A DNA stretch of 64,000 bases from Whitmania pigra (lineage: Eukaryota; Annelida; Clitellata; Hirudinida; Haemopidae): contig JAJTWR010000251.1 in the NCBI GenBank assembly GCA_021613335.1, positions 3,811,001-3,875,000 of the forward strand. The letters are read 5' to 3'. Positions 1 through 10,803 of the stretch are shown piece by piece. Position 1 is the stretch's first letter. Each line of letters begins with the position of its first letter. Under the pieces are notes generated by a model. That model searched no databases. It was not told the DNA's origin and saw only the letters and a program-made list of their open reading frames with translations. The translations under genes and the position numbers were made by a program.

Positions 1-42
1 TTTAGCGATCTTGTTTCAGAAAAGCTGAATTAATGGTTTTAC

Positions 43-898
43 CTTTGAGGAGGCTGTTGCCAAGACTTGCTCTGACGGATGAAAAGCTAGACTAACAACA
101 GCACTGTTGTGGGCTCTAATTGTGAGCTTGCGCTGTACCATGGTAAAATTATTAAATAAGAAAAATAGCCAAAATTTTACATGTCAAGCTTTATTATTGT
201 ACGAACCTTAATTGAAACTTCGCATATCTTGACATCCCCAACCATTTCACAGCAGGGATAAGCCAAATAACTTGCATTTCCACCGCCTTGGGACAAGACA
301 AATAGGTTTCTGATGTTTGTTAAAGCCCATCCAATCTTGTGCAGCGGACTGTATTTCACCATGTCGTGCACAATCGCTTCCTCAGCACAACCAACTACCA
401 AAAACTGAGATTAAAATACGTTATTATTTACAAATAAATAATTATAATATTTACTCATAACTTTACTTACATATCTGTTGGAATCAATACCAAGCACGCA
501 AGTATCAAAATGTAGGGTTTTGAATGGTAAATTGCTTTTGAGAAACTCCAGTTTCTTCGGGGAGGATTTACCCACGACACCAATAACTTGTGTACCATAT
601 AACTGCTCGATTATGCACGGAGATTTTATTTCTAAAACGACGCAAGTAGAAACAATGTAAACACCTGTTAAATAAAAAGTACATTGCAAAAGATTTACCG
701 ATTTCTGCGATTTTCTTAAAATCTTGCAGCCTAAAGATCTTTGCGACCTTATCAGTGCCAATCATGAGAGATCTGCAATTGTTCATGGAAGATTTTAAAT
801 TAGCTTAAAGGCGATATTCTACCAAAAATTCTCGAAACGTACGTATTGTCACGGCTGAACTTGACAATCGTCAAACCGGCATCAACTTCTCTAAGCAT
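43..898 (-). CDS. WIPI/ATG18-like PROPPIN, copy A, N-terminal part (runs off left edge)
   Basis: Five exons (843-898, 699-772, 471-631, 207-404, 43-132) encode the N-terminal half of a WD-repeat PROPPIN; the rest lies beyond base 1. The product begins MLREVDAGLTIVKFSRDNT, and exon 5 encodes TIRAHNSAVVSLAFHPSEQ, the blade just before the phosphoinositide-binding FRRG motif in this family. Exon sizes 56 and 74 nt and the intron phases match those of copies B and C exactly, so this is a tandem paralogue. Exons 3 and 5 are 6 and 3 nt shorter than in copy B. PROPPINs bind PI3P/PI(3,5)P2 on phagophores and act in autophagy; the FRRG motif itself is outside the window here. Splice sites are GT-AG throughout. 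No stop or frameshift is seen in the visible exons. Confidence 0.85.
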
Positions 899-2401
899 CT
901 CTATGTGTTTCAAATCACTGGCTATAATTAATACACGATGAATTTTGTAATTCGCTCGCGATGTATACACTAGAAAAAGATTTTAATGCTTTTTCCGAAT
1001 GGTTAAATATATTTTTACAATCCATTGTAACTTTTTAAACTTTATAAAAAGTCAAACTCACCTGTAATACATAGAAAATACATAGAAAATAACTTAACAA
1101 AATAATAATTAGATATTTAATTAAAAAGTGTGTCAAATGGAAAGATAGAATAATAATTTTATAGATGTAATAATTTTTAGAGGTAAATATATTAAAAAAT
1201 GATTCTTCAAGATAGCGACTCATGTGACACACCATTGAATTTGCGTATTAACGAAGTGCAAATGTCGATTGTAAGATGCTTTCATTTCCTGATCCCAACT
1301 TTCATCGATCTTATACGATGTAAGATTGTTCTTCCAATGCGGGGGTGGGGAATTGATTGTATTCCACAGTATAAGTGTAAAAGAATAAATTTTATTGGTT
1401 GCTAAATAATTCCTGAACAGGATCGAAGTAGAAAGAAATTTGAGAGCATGATGAAATTAACATGACATAAAACGCTGTCTATTAAACAACTTGCGCTGCA
1501 AAAGAAATGCTAAAAAGGCTGATAAGTACACTCAGTCCAATATACATGAGAAGTACCCATTTTTTGACGACTAACTAATTAATTTTTATTGTTATTATTG
1601 ACTTTTGGCATTTACTTCCTCTCTCTTTCGGTTTCTGCAAAAACACATTATTGGGATTTTTTACTAAGTTTGAAAACAATACTTCACCAAATTTAAAATA
1701 ATAATAATACTAGTTTATTTATATGGCGCCTGAAGCGTCATTAATATAAAATACAACTTTGGAAGCATTATTTACATAACAAATTTGAGTAATTTTCATA
1801 GCATATTAGTTGAGATCATGGACGCCATTTCAGCTTTTTCCAAGGGTGGCAAACCCTTGCACAGCTTAAGGAGGTGACATTTTTGCTTCAAACCCTCGCC
1901 GTTGCCCCCTCCCCACCCTAAATTATGTTTCTGGGTGAGATGTCGTCAAAAGATGGATACAGCTATTTAATAATACTTCTATTTGCTTCTATTTATTTCA
2001 ATGATAGTTCATTTACTGGTAAACTTTTTGGGGTAGGACTTCCAATCATTCAATTGTTAATCAAATGCAAAACAACTTCTTTTGAAGGAGAAATATGTGA
2101 TTATTGTAACGAATAATTATCTTCATTATCTAAATAATTTCCGTATTTAACATATTCACAGAATTTTTCCCTTTCCTAATCATGATTTTGAATTGATTCG
2201 TATATTCTCGTGATCGAATTAATAAAGAGAAAACAATTCAAAAAATATTTGTCCCTTAAAAACTTCGCTTTGCCTTCAGACCAACAACTATTATAGCACT
2301 GTTTTTAAGGATCTAGGGCATAATAACAGCTTCTGTTATTTGTATTATAAATTCTCAAATAAGTACACAAATAATAAACAAAATATTTGTTCATGCAAAT
2401 T
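899..2401. other. Intergenic spacer, no gene seen
   Basis: AT-rich spacer between the WIPI copy A start and the UBE2Z-like stop. The small open frames have no splice context or recognisable motif. A short stretch near 1723-1735 resembles the 'tttatatagcgcc' ends of a repeat family seen again at 51 and 62.9 kb. Confidence 0.5.
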
Positions 2402-4710
2402 TCATTGATTACAAATTGATGATTTCAAGGTTTGAAGTTTGATAAGCAAATTTCCAAATTCCAACACAACTTTCCTTAATGAATATGGATCCTGAAAATT
2501 AAAATTTTATATTTTATAAATTACTTTTATGAATAATTAAATATAAATATTTTAAATTGACTCACCCTTAGTTCCATTTCATCGAATTGTTTGTTTTCAA
2601 CGCAAGCTTTTTCGTATAAATGATAGTTTTCAATGAAAATCATTTGAATCTTGAGACTAAAACAAATAAAATCTTATGAGAGCTAACAGCATATGTTTCT
2701 ACATAACATGTAGCTGCCATACATAAATGAATACAAAAGCCTACCTGAAGTATACAGGGTAAGTGTCCCTTTTTTCACATACGTCACAAACTGCAATCCT
2801 AATCGTCTCGTGTTGAATCAATAAGGTATAACTCGCAGATTCATTTGGATATGATTCCTTGAAACGTGATTCAGTGTTAAACTTTACAAAATAGAAGTCA
2901 TTTTTTTACATTTAGTTTATAAAATTTCTTATTTACCTTCCGCTGTCCGTATGGAATAGGTTTCATGAGTGATTGAATGGATAATGCCAATCCATCGACG
3001 GTTATTTTTGGAGACCATGATTTATGTCTGTACATTCAAAAAGTAACTCACAGTTATAACGATACTTACATAGTACTCCTATTAATGCCTCTTATTTGCA
3101 ATTAATCAGATCAAAAAGAAACTAACAGAAATTAATATAAGTTAAAAATCTTACTCTAAAATGTCCAGACAAATATAGCCAGAGGCAAGTATTTCTAAGC
3201 CCATTCGAACGCAATGTTCTTGAGTTGTCAGGCATTTTACTTCAGGGGGTCTGTTTGGATAGCGGTCCTTTAATTCGATGCGGAAACGAAACATACCGCC
3301 ACTGTATGGTGTACCGTGAGGACCAATTATTAAGACATTCAGCTAAAAGTTAGAAAAGTTCAGAACTGAGAAGTTATATTGAGTAGTTCAATTAAAAATT
3401 AGTTGAATTTATATATCTCAATTCATTAAATAATAGGGCTGCAGATTATTGTGCGTTAACGATGATTTAACGCTTTATTTTTAAGAGTTAAAGTAATTAA
3501 TGCGACGATTAAATTATTTTATAATATTTTTAATTTTTAATATGTTTATTGAAAATTTTTTGACTGTGTCTTTTGCCTTGTTATTTCTTTGGAATCAAAC
3601 CCCCAACATTCTTATATATTTTTCATTCATTCATTTATATATCATCATAATACGTCTTCCCTTGCATATCATTAGAGCTGCAAACTCATTAATTTCATTT
3701 ATTAGTTGTTGTTACTTGACCTCATTGCAAAAAAAATGAAAGGTCATGTATGAATTTTTCTCTGATTGTGATAAGGAACCATTTGTGATGCATATGTGAT
3801 CAGAATAATTTGCTGCAGGAGGCTTTAGATCATTGTCGAGCTGATCCACAAATTGACAAAGCTTTTATGTAAAATGGAAAGATGCCAAAAGTGTGCATCA
3901 TAGCATGGCATTGATGCTAAGCTATCATTTAAATATCTAGCTTTTCCGACAGCCAGTGCCATGAGAACGGTTATTTCCTTTATCCGGGCATGTTGTGAAA
4001 AGCAATCGTGCCTCCATGTGTCCAGACAGCACACACAGACTCGATTGCCTCAACAACTGGCTGAATATGGACTAGTAAGTAACAACAAAATTATAAAATA
4101 CTATGTATGAATAACATTGATTTTTGTAATGTTATAAGGCCTATCCGGAAGTAAATTTAAATATAAAAATCTAATTAAAAATGCGTTACGATTAAAAAGC
4201 TATTTGATCTGCAGCCCTAGTAAATTATATTGTTACAACAACAGTGCCCCTAATTCTTGAATAAACCAAATCACAAGTTAATAATGGAGTAAGGAGAAAA
4301 TTAATAAAAAACGAACGATTTTTATATCATTCACATCTGGCAGACCAAATATTCCAGGAGGAGGATTGTTGACAATATCATTTATATCTCTGTGAAGACA
4401 ATTTATAATTAATTTATAAATCATAAATACCGATTATTTAAACACACCTTATTTATTCTGACTGACTAATCTAAAAATAGTATGGATATGTCTTAAAACT
4501 TAAGCCTATGTGCTTGTTAAGTTAAATTTGCAAGAATTTGAAAATAAATAATTATAGAATCACCTCATAAAAATAAATTTGAAAATAAAAGTTTGATGCA
4601 TCAGTGGAAATATGCAAATAAAATACCTACTTTTTAATTCGTAATATAGTGGAATGAGAGACAGCACTAGAAAAGCATATATCTTCCACGTCATTCTTCC
4701 TGTCTGACAT
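2402..4710 (-). CDS. UBE2Z: UBE2Z-like ubiquitin-conjugating enzyme E2
   Basis: Seven exons (4631-4710, 4317-4389, 3155-3342, 2937-3027, 2745-2881, 2566-2656, 2402-2491) sum to 750 nt, 249 aa, with consistent phases. The UBC fold is clear: DINDIVNNPPPGIFGLPD, then IIGPHGTPYSGGMF, the active-site segment GYICLDIL (catalytic Cys), SWSP and LALSIQSLMKPIPYG. The C-terminal extension (HETIRIAVCDVCEKRDTYP and the IENYHLYEKACVE helix) matches UBE2Z (USE1), the E2 charged by UBA6 with ubiquitin or FAT10, rather than other E2s. The start at 4710 is the first Met upstream of the fold; a short upstream exon cannot be excluded. The position of the HPN/NPN Asn reads GLEI, so the conserved active-site Asn is missing. 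Intron 2 holds a hAT-type element. Confidence 0.87.
3434..4219. mobile_element. Nonautonomous hAT-like element in UBE2Z intron
   Basis: Perfect 13-bp terminal inverted repeats, TAGGGCTGCAGAT at 3434-3446 and its complement at 4207-4219, bound a 786-bp segment. The flanking 8-mers (ttaaataa and gtaaatta) agree at 6 of 8 positions, consistent with a worn hAT-type 8-bp target duplication. No intact transposase is seen. A related element lies at 50469-52616. Confidence 0.75.
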
Positions 4711-4922
4711 TCTAATAATATTTTGGATCTTTAAAGGCAACAAGACAAAAAGTGAGTCATCTTTATATAATTCACACAATCTCGAGATGCAATTGAAAGA
4801 TTGTGAACCATGCTATAAATAAATTTTAATTTTAAAATTGCTTTTGTTATTGGATTATTTTATTGCGTATCACCTTAAATGATTAAATGTAGAGAGTATT
4901 TAAATAATATTTGTCAAAACCC

Positions 4923-5153
4923 AGCTTGGAAATGAGCAGAATAAGAGGACGAGCATCAAGGAGAGAAACTCACATTAATTTGAACCACTTTGAACCACCT
5001 GGTCCGAAGCAATCGGGACCATTAAAACAACTTAGTGAACAATTGGTGAAACAATATTATAAGCAGTTTTGTAGTTGCAGTTTTTTTTCCCAAAAATACA
5101 ATTGCGGTTTCACTAGTCAATTATTTGTGTTCGAATTGAACTATTCTAAGTAA
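4923..5153 (+). other. Unassigned open frame upstream of UBE2Z
   Basis: An open frame with plausible composition (MSRIRGRASRRETHINLNHF then EPPGPKQSGPLKQLSEQLVK) lies on the strand opposite UBE2Z, 0.2 kb from its start. No family is recognised and no partner exon was found. It could be a first exon of an unannotated transcript or chance. Confidence 0.2.
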
Positions 5154-5730
5154 TTGTGATTCTTCCATCTTATTTCTTGTTTTCATTGCAAATCTGCTTT
5201 TAAGAAATTAAATGCTTAAATGATTCTTCAATCTTTTCTCTAAAAATTAAAAAGAAAAGATTAAACAAACAAATCCATAAACAGAATATAAACATGTAGC
5301 AAACAAAAGAAAGTGACGAAATTAAATCACGAAATGCAACTATTGTTAAATAATGTAATAATACTTTAAGGAACTTAAAGTGACAAGATCTCTTTTCGTA
5401 AGCATCGCAACAGCAACCCCGATAATATATCAAGTCTATTCAATACGCTAATTAATGTTCCGAGGCTCCTTCCATTCTCTTCTTTATTAACAAAAGCATT
5501 CATTGATTCATTTTATAATTTAAAATTTTAAATAAATACGACAAGACTGTCATCTAGAATATAATCACTTTCTCAAATCCCAGTCCATTGTGATACAAAA
5601 TGAATTTAGGAAAATGGGGAACGATGACGAAATGTCCAACAAAAAGATTGAGCACAAATAGAAAACTACAACGCTATCATATTTGTATCAATATATTGAA
5701 AAAGGATTTTTTGCACATTGAAACAAATTA

Positions 5731-5921
5731 CAATGGAACACACTTATCTCGACTTCGTTTAACTCACCTACCCTATTAAATGGACATTTTTGAAGTGGAA
5801 CCGCCAAATTCCCTTTTTGTCTTTCTCATGATTTTTCTCAGGAGTTATGTCGATACTTTTATGTCGCCGAACCCTAATATTCTCCGCTCAACATCGGTTA
5901 TCTCGATCCCCTTGACCATAG
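5731..5921 (-). mobile_element. pogo/Tigger-like MITE, copy 1
   Basis: The segment begins caatggaacacacttatctc and contains 'tgaagtggaaccgccaaatt' and 'atgtcgccgaaccctaatat'. The same blocks occur, inverted, near 33.03-33.27 kb and 60.20-60.41 kb. Ends of the type CAGTGGAAC...TTATCTCGA are typical of pogo/Tigger-class Tc1-mariner MITEs. No coding capacity. Confidence 0.7.
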
Positions 5922-6293
5922 TCGTAGTTTAAAAGGGCTAGTTATTAATTTACTCATAAAGAAATTTCATAATTGCTTCAACTGTATGACTAATTATTAA
6001 TGCCGTTTAAAAAGACTCAAAAATTGAATGAAGAATATTATGCTTAAAGATTTTGTTTTTCTTTTGTTGCTATTTAAAATAAATCTCAGGCATTTTATTG
6101 TAATCGTAACTTCATTTATTGAACACGACACATTACGACTGTTGTCATTACTACCGTATGCAAACACGTAATCCATTCGGCCAAATGCACGCCCATTCAA
6201 ATTTATATCTGAATTTATTCAAAAAGTATTAACAAATATTTTTGCATCGTCAATATTTGACATTTCCACTAAAAACGATTGTAAATTTGTTTA

Positions 6294-8631
6294 TTATTCA
6301 ACGTTGTTTGAAACAAGGATTTGATCCACTGAATTAGAGAGATCTTCCTTATGAGTTGTTGTACCTTCCTCAGAAGAGCCACGGAGTTCAACTGACATTT
6401 CACTGATGGGGCTAAAGCAGAGGATAAAATTACAGAAAAAACGATGAAACATTCATTGATGGTAAAATCATTTTTGAGAAATCAATTTACCTGTATTTGG
6501 AAATCAAACTACATTGTCCTTCATTAATCTTGTACGCGGAGAAGAAACCATCTTCAGTGAATACTACGGCACGTAAAGCGTCATCGAACCTAACATTTAC
6601 CAGTGATTATATTTTACATACAATCTATGTGTCTATTCATAACAATTTCGATTAAAACGAATCGTACCCTATAACTGTGGAAATATTTCTGATATTTTCT
6701 CCAGGTAACCTGACCTTTACGAATGACCGCAACTGGGTACAGACCTCGTACACATGCTTGGGTATAAAACCAGCAGACGAAGAGATCACATCGCCCACGT
6801 ATGATGTCCAACCTTCATTACATCTGAAACGTTCAAATGAAGAGCGAATGTAAATATTATAAAGTAATTATTAAATACATATCAAATGTGGTTGTGATAA
6901 TTGTATTACTTGATGGTCATGTCGCTTGAAGGCGCCAGAAAATAATTGACACATGATTTCACGGAACCGCCGATATACTCCGACCAACTTTTCTTTTTGG
7001 TTCTAAATTTTGTTGATTTAAAAGATTTAATTCAAAACCCTTTACGTTGCAGCAACAACAACAGCAATATGAATAATATTTAATAATGGGCAGAGAAATG
7101 CAGATCTTGAGATTTACCTGTCCCAAGGAAGAGTATATTTGAATACGTGAATTGTTCCAGTGCTGCTAGAAGAGACGAGGAAATTCGAATCTCGACTGAA
7201 GGACAAGGAGTAAATGTCAGCAATCCTGCAAAAAGTGCATCAAACATTAGTAATCCATCTTCAATTATTAATTATTGCGAAAAGAAAAACTGAACCTTTG
7301 AATTCCTCTTCTGAATTCGGACAAATTGGTTCCACTCGGGATTGATATCAGTCTAATAACAGTTCCCTGGTATGATTGAACGTGAAAATGTCAAGTAAAT
7401 AGAGAGAAATTTATTTAGTCACCTATTAAGCCACCTAAATGCAGTTGTCTGAAGCAAAAAATAGCTCTTATTTATTTCATTAATTAATGAGCATTTATGG
7501 TAGCATAAAAATAAATTGCATTGTATAAAATGTATATTTACATGCATATTTAATTAACGCTTTATTTATGAACCTACGAAGTGTCAAGACCGAAACGAAT
7601 GCATCAAACTTTTGAAACTCACATTCTTGGAGGCTGTCGCCAAAACTAATTCTGTCGGATGGAAAGCAAGTGTGACAACCTGACTTTTGTGAGCTCGAAT
7701 GTTGGCGACACATTTCTGCATTAAAAACAATTGTACAATGACGGAGGCAAATAATATGAATTGTCGAAAATAATGATTTTTATTCATTAGTTTTTTTTAT
7801 AATATTCTCAGAAACCGTTAGAACCACGAAGTCACTAACTCTTGAATTTGTGTCAAAAACTTCGATGTCTCCCGCTGTTTCACTGACGGTGAAGACCAAG
7901 TAGCTCTCCTTTCCAGAAGCTTGGGATAAGGCGAAGAGGCATCTGTCGTTGCTGGACTTTGTCAGTTCCAGCTTAAACATGGCTTTGTAATTATTCATGT
8001 TGTGTGCACACAGCTTACCGTTGCAATCTGTCACCATCACCTGTGATTAATTAGTGTATGTAACTTGCGACTTTTAAGCCAATTATGAAATTTAAAAATT
8101 TTCATGTCATTGTATAATCCAAATATTAAATTAACTAATTATCATGTAATTTGCACTTATTGCCACTTACAAATTTGTTTGACTTAATGCCTGTAATGCT
8201 TTCAGGGTATGTTTTGGATTTTAGATGATTGTTATTGGTCATTTCAATCAGCTCCATTTTTTGAGGAGAAGACTTTGACACCACACATAAAATATCGGTG
8301 CCAAACAGCTGTTCTATCAAAAATGGGGATGCAATTTCTGGAATGAAATTATTAACAGTAGGTTAAATGATTATTCAATATGTGAAGTAATATTAAAATA
8401 AGGCAATCCGAAAAATCGCGTACTTATTTCAAAGATTTTCTTGAAATCTTCCAATCTGAAGACCTTCACCTTCTCGCTTGTGGCCACAAAAAGAGTTCTG
8501 CAATTAGGATCAAAACCTAATAAAATTAAATATAAACCAACATTTGTTGGAATTAAATAAATCGAAAGTACATACGTTAAATCATAATTAAAATTGACAA
8601 AAGTCATTCCTTCTTTACAATCCTTTAGCAT
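6294..8631 (-). CDS. WIPI1/2 (ATG18)-like PROPPIN, copy B
   Basis: Eleven exons (8576-8631, 8424-8497, 8171-8337, 7840-8040, 7623-7715, 7296-7366, 7118-7225, 6910-7002, 6668-6823, 6491-6589, 6294-6411) total 1236 nt, 411 aa, all joined in frame at GT-AG sites. It is a seven-bladed WD-repeat protein. The hallmark GTVIRLISIPSGTNLSEFRRG (FRRG PI3P-binding motif) is spread over exons 5 and 6. Later blades include YSLSFSRDSNFLVSSSSTGT and FLAPSSDMTIK. Family role: recruited to PI3P membranes in autophagosome formation; WIPI2 recruits ATG16L1. Size fits WIPI1/2 (about 450 aa) but with a shorter C-terminal tail. It is the middle member of a tandem array, about 1.9 kb downstream of copy C's stop site in transcription order. 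Confidence 0.92.
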
Positions 8632-8964
8632 CCTTGCGTTTAACCTTTCGATATTACCTATTAAATCGTGCGGTTACCTTATTGCTCACAAGTTTGTGCT
8701 TTCAATAAAAGATTTAAATTTGTTACATGATCATAATAATTTATAATAATTTGTCAATTCATATTAGTTTAAAGCCCATTTTAAAATTATTCATTTGAAA
8801 TACAAATTTGGCGAAATAACTTCATAACAATTTAAATGCAAAAAAACACAGAACAAATAACAGTGATTTAGCGCTAAATAATTTATTCGACAGTTTTACG
8901 TTTGTATTGAATTCAAAGAATTGAATATTTGAAGTATTGTTTAGTAATCTGAAATGTAGAAGCC
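8632..8964. other. Upstream region of WIPI copy B
   Basis: AT-rich spacer between the copy B start codon and the foldback element, presumably holding the promoter. No recognisable motif. It ends with gtagaagcc at 8956-8964, the left target duplication of the foldback element. Confidence 0.5.
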
Positions 8965-9824
8965 GGTGACCCGTCATAACAGCCCGGCGACAGAATAGCC
9001 CCGACAAAACAGCCCCGTCAAAATAGCCCGGCGTCAAAATAGCTCAAGACAAAACAGCCCCGACAAAACCGCCCCGACAAAACATCCCCGTCGAAACAGC
9101 CCGGCGTCAAAATAGCCCAAGACAAAATAGCCCCGTCAAAATAGCCCCGACAAAATAGCCCGGCGACAAAATAGCCCAGGACAAAACAACCCGGCGACAA
9201 AATAGCCCCGTCAAAATAGCCCCATGATAACTCCATGTCAAAGTATTTTTTAAAATGTTGTGAAACTGAATCAAAATTTAATTCGAAATTAGTGGCTTGA
9301 ATGCTTTGACCGTTTTGAGTATTGTTTGTTGTTATTATTGTTCTCCAGAAGTTTAATTTGCATAGTCTTGCTTATTCAAATTTGTATCTGGCTTACAAAT
9401 TTGTGTTGACATTATCCTCATCACAAGTTTCAAAATTGAAATACGTTCTGAACAGATTAAGAAATTTTCTGAACCAGTCAATTCTACGATCATTCATGCT
9501 GATGTCTTGTGAGAAAGACTCTATTCCAAGAATCAATAACAATGAAATCATTGATGTTTTAGCATCGACTAGTGAAACGATGAAAAAGCTGTTATAATAG
9601 TTAAAAGTGAATAGAAATTTTAGACTCTAGTGTTTCTTATGTTTAAGTTGATCAAACTAGGAGTTAAATAAAATTTCCCGGGCCGGTTTTTTAAGCCAGT
9701 CCGACCCTGGTGACAGGGCTGTTTTGACGGGGCTGTTTTGTCGGGGCTATTTTGACGCCGGGCTATTTTGACGGGGCTGTTTTGTCGGGGCTATTCTGCC
9801 GCCGGGCTGTTATGACGGGGTGCC
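8965..9824. mobile_element. Foldback DNA transposon with repeat-built inverted ends
   Basis: An 860-bp unit flanked by the perfect 9-bp direct repeat gtagaagcc (8956-8964 and 9825-9833). Its ends are inverted copies of each other, ggtgacccgtcataacagcc at the left and the complement of ggcaccccgtcataacagcc at the right. Both arms (about 8965-9224 and 9711-9824) are tandem arrays of a unit of about 15 bp, variants of 'gacaaaatagccccg', in opposite orientation. The 9-bp duplication fits Mutator-like (MULE) or foldback elements. The centre has a 91-codon frame (9322-9597) with no recognised domain; no transposase is seen. Confidence 0.8.
9322..9597 (+). other. Short frame inside the foldback element
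   Basis: A 91-codon frame rich in Leu/Ser/Asn in the unique centre of the foldback element. No domain is recognised. It may be a remnant of element-encoded protein or chance. Confidence 0.15.
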
Positions 9825-9833
9825 GTAGAAGCC

Positions 9834-10803
9834 ATGCTAAATCTTTTTCACCTGAACGAATCGGCAAATTTGGAACGGCTTTGACGAAACTTTACGATGG
9901 TCGTAGACGACAATTTTTTAAAGACATTATGAATTGCTTATGCAAATTCTTCTAATAACTTCTGAATTTTGTCCCTAGTTTACAATGAACAAAATGACAT
10001 TAAAACAACTATAAATACGCTTAACTGCAAGTATAATCACAAATTTTGTAAAAAAATAAAAATAAAAAAGGATATATATAATCAAGACTGATGGGCTGCC
10101 AATTTCAATGATAGAATTCAAAGTCGAATATCACAATGCACTTTGAATCAAGATCGTATTACGCGCTATGACTGACCAAACTAAAATAACTTAAACTGCC
10201 ACAAATGCGATTACTGTCCTAAGTAAATTCGGAATAAAACAACGCAATTAATTTATTCTTGTTTTATTTGATAAGTTATTAACAATTTCAAAGCAGCCAA
10301 TCAAGAATCTCGTTTTTCGTAATCGCACTATACCAAGCATTAACGAACGTAGATGATTTGCCATATTTTTACAAAAATATATTTGCAGTGGTGATTCGAT
10401 TTGAGATGATGAGAACAGCTACAAGGTTAACTATTTTATACATAATGATCATTGAATGTTTAGGATAATTTATAAAATTAGAACCAAATTTGGTTTATCA
10501 TCATTATCGTAATCATAATCATAATCAAAATGATCACAATTACCATCATTATCACCAGCATAATTTAGATTTGTTAAATAGATTTGTGCTGCCGCAAGGT
10601 TTAGCTATGAGAATCTAAGTAGATATTTGCCTCCCTCCAAATTTTATTTTTATAAATAAAATCTTTTGGGAAGTTGAATATTATCAACTCGTCCTTTAAA
10701 ATAAAATTACATATTAAATCGAAGTAATTTCGCCAAGACGTTTCAATAGTCAAATAGTAATCCTTGTCACTTCACAAAATGTTTTTATTTAAAGTAAAAC
10801 AAT
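9834..10803. other. Spacer between foldback element and WIPI copy C
   Basis: AT-rich sequence with CATNATCAT-like simple repeats near 10498-10560. A poly(A) signal (AATAAA on the minus strand, 10784-10789) lies 15 nt past the stop of copy C. No gene seen. Confidence 0.5.

Noticed and set aside
8822..9236. Minus-strand frames of 71-72 codons with repeating 'GYFDGAILS' pattern
   Set aside because: They are translations of the short tandem repeats in the left arm of the foldback transposon, not a gene.
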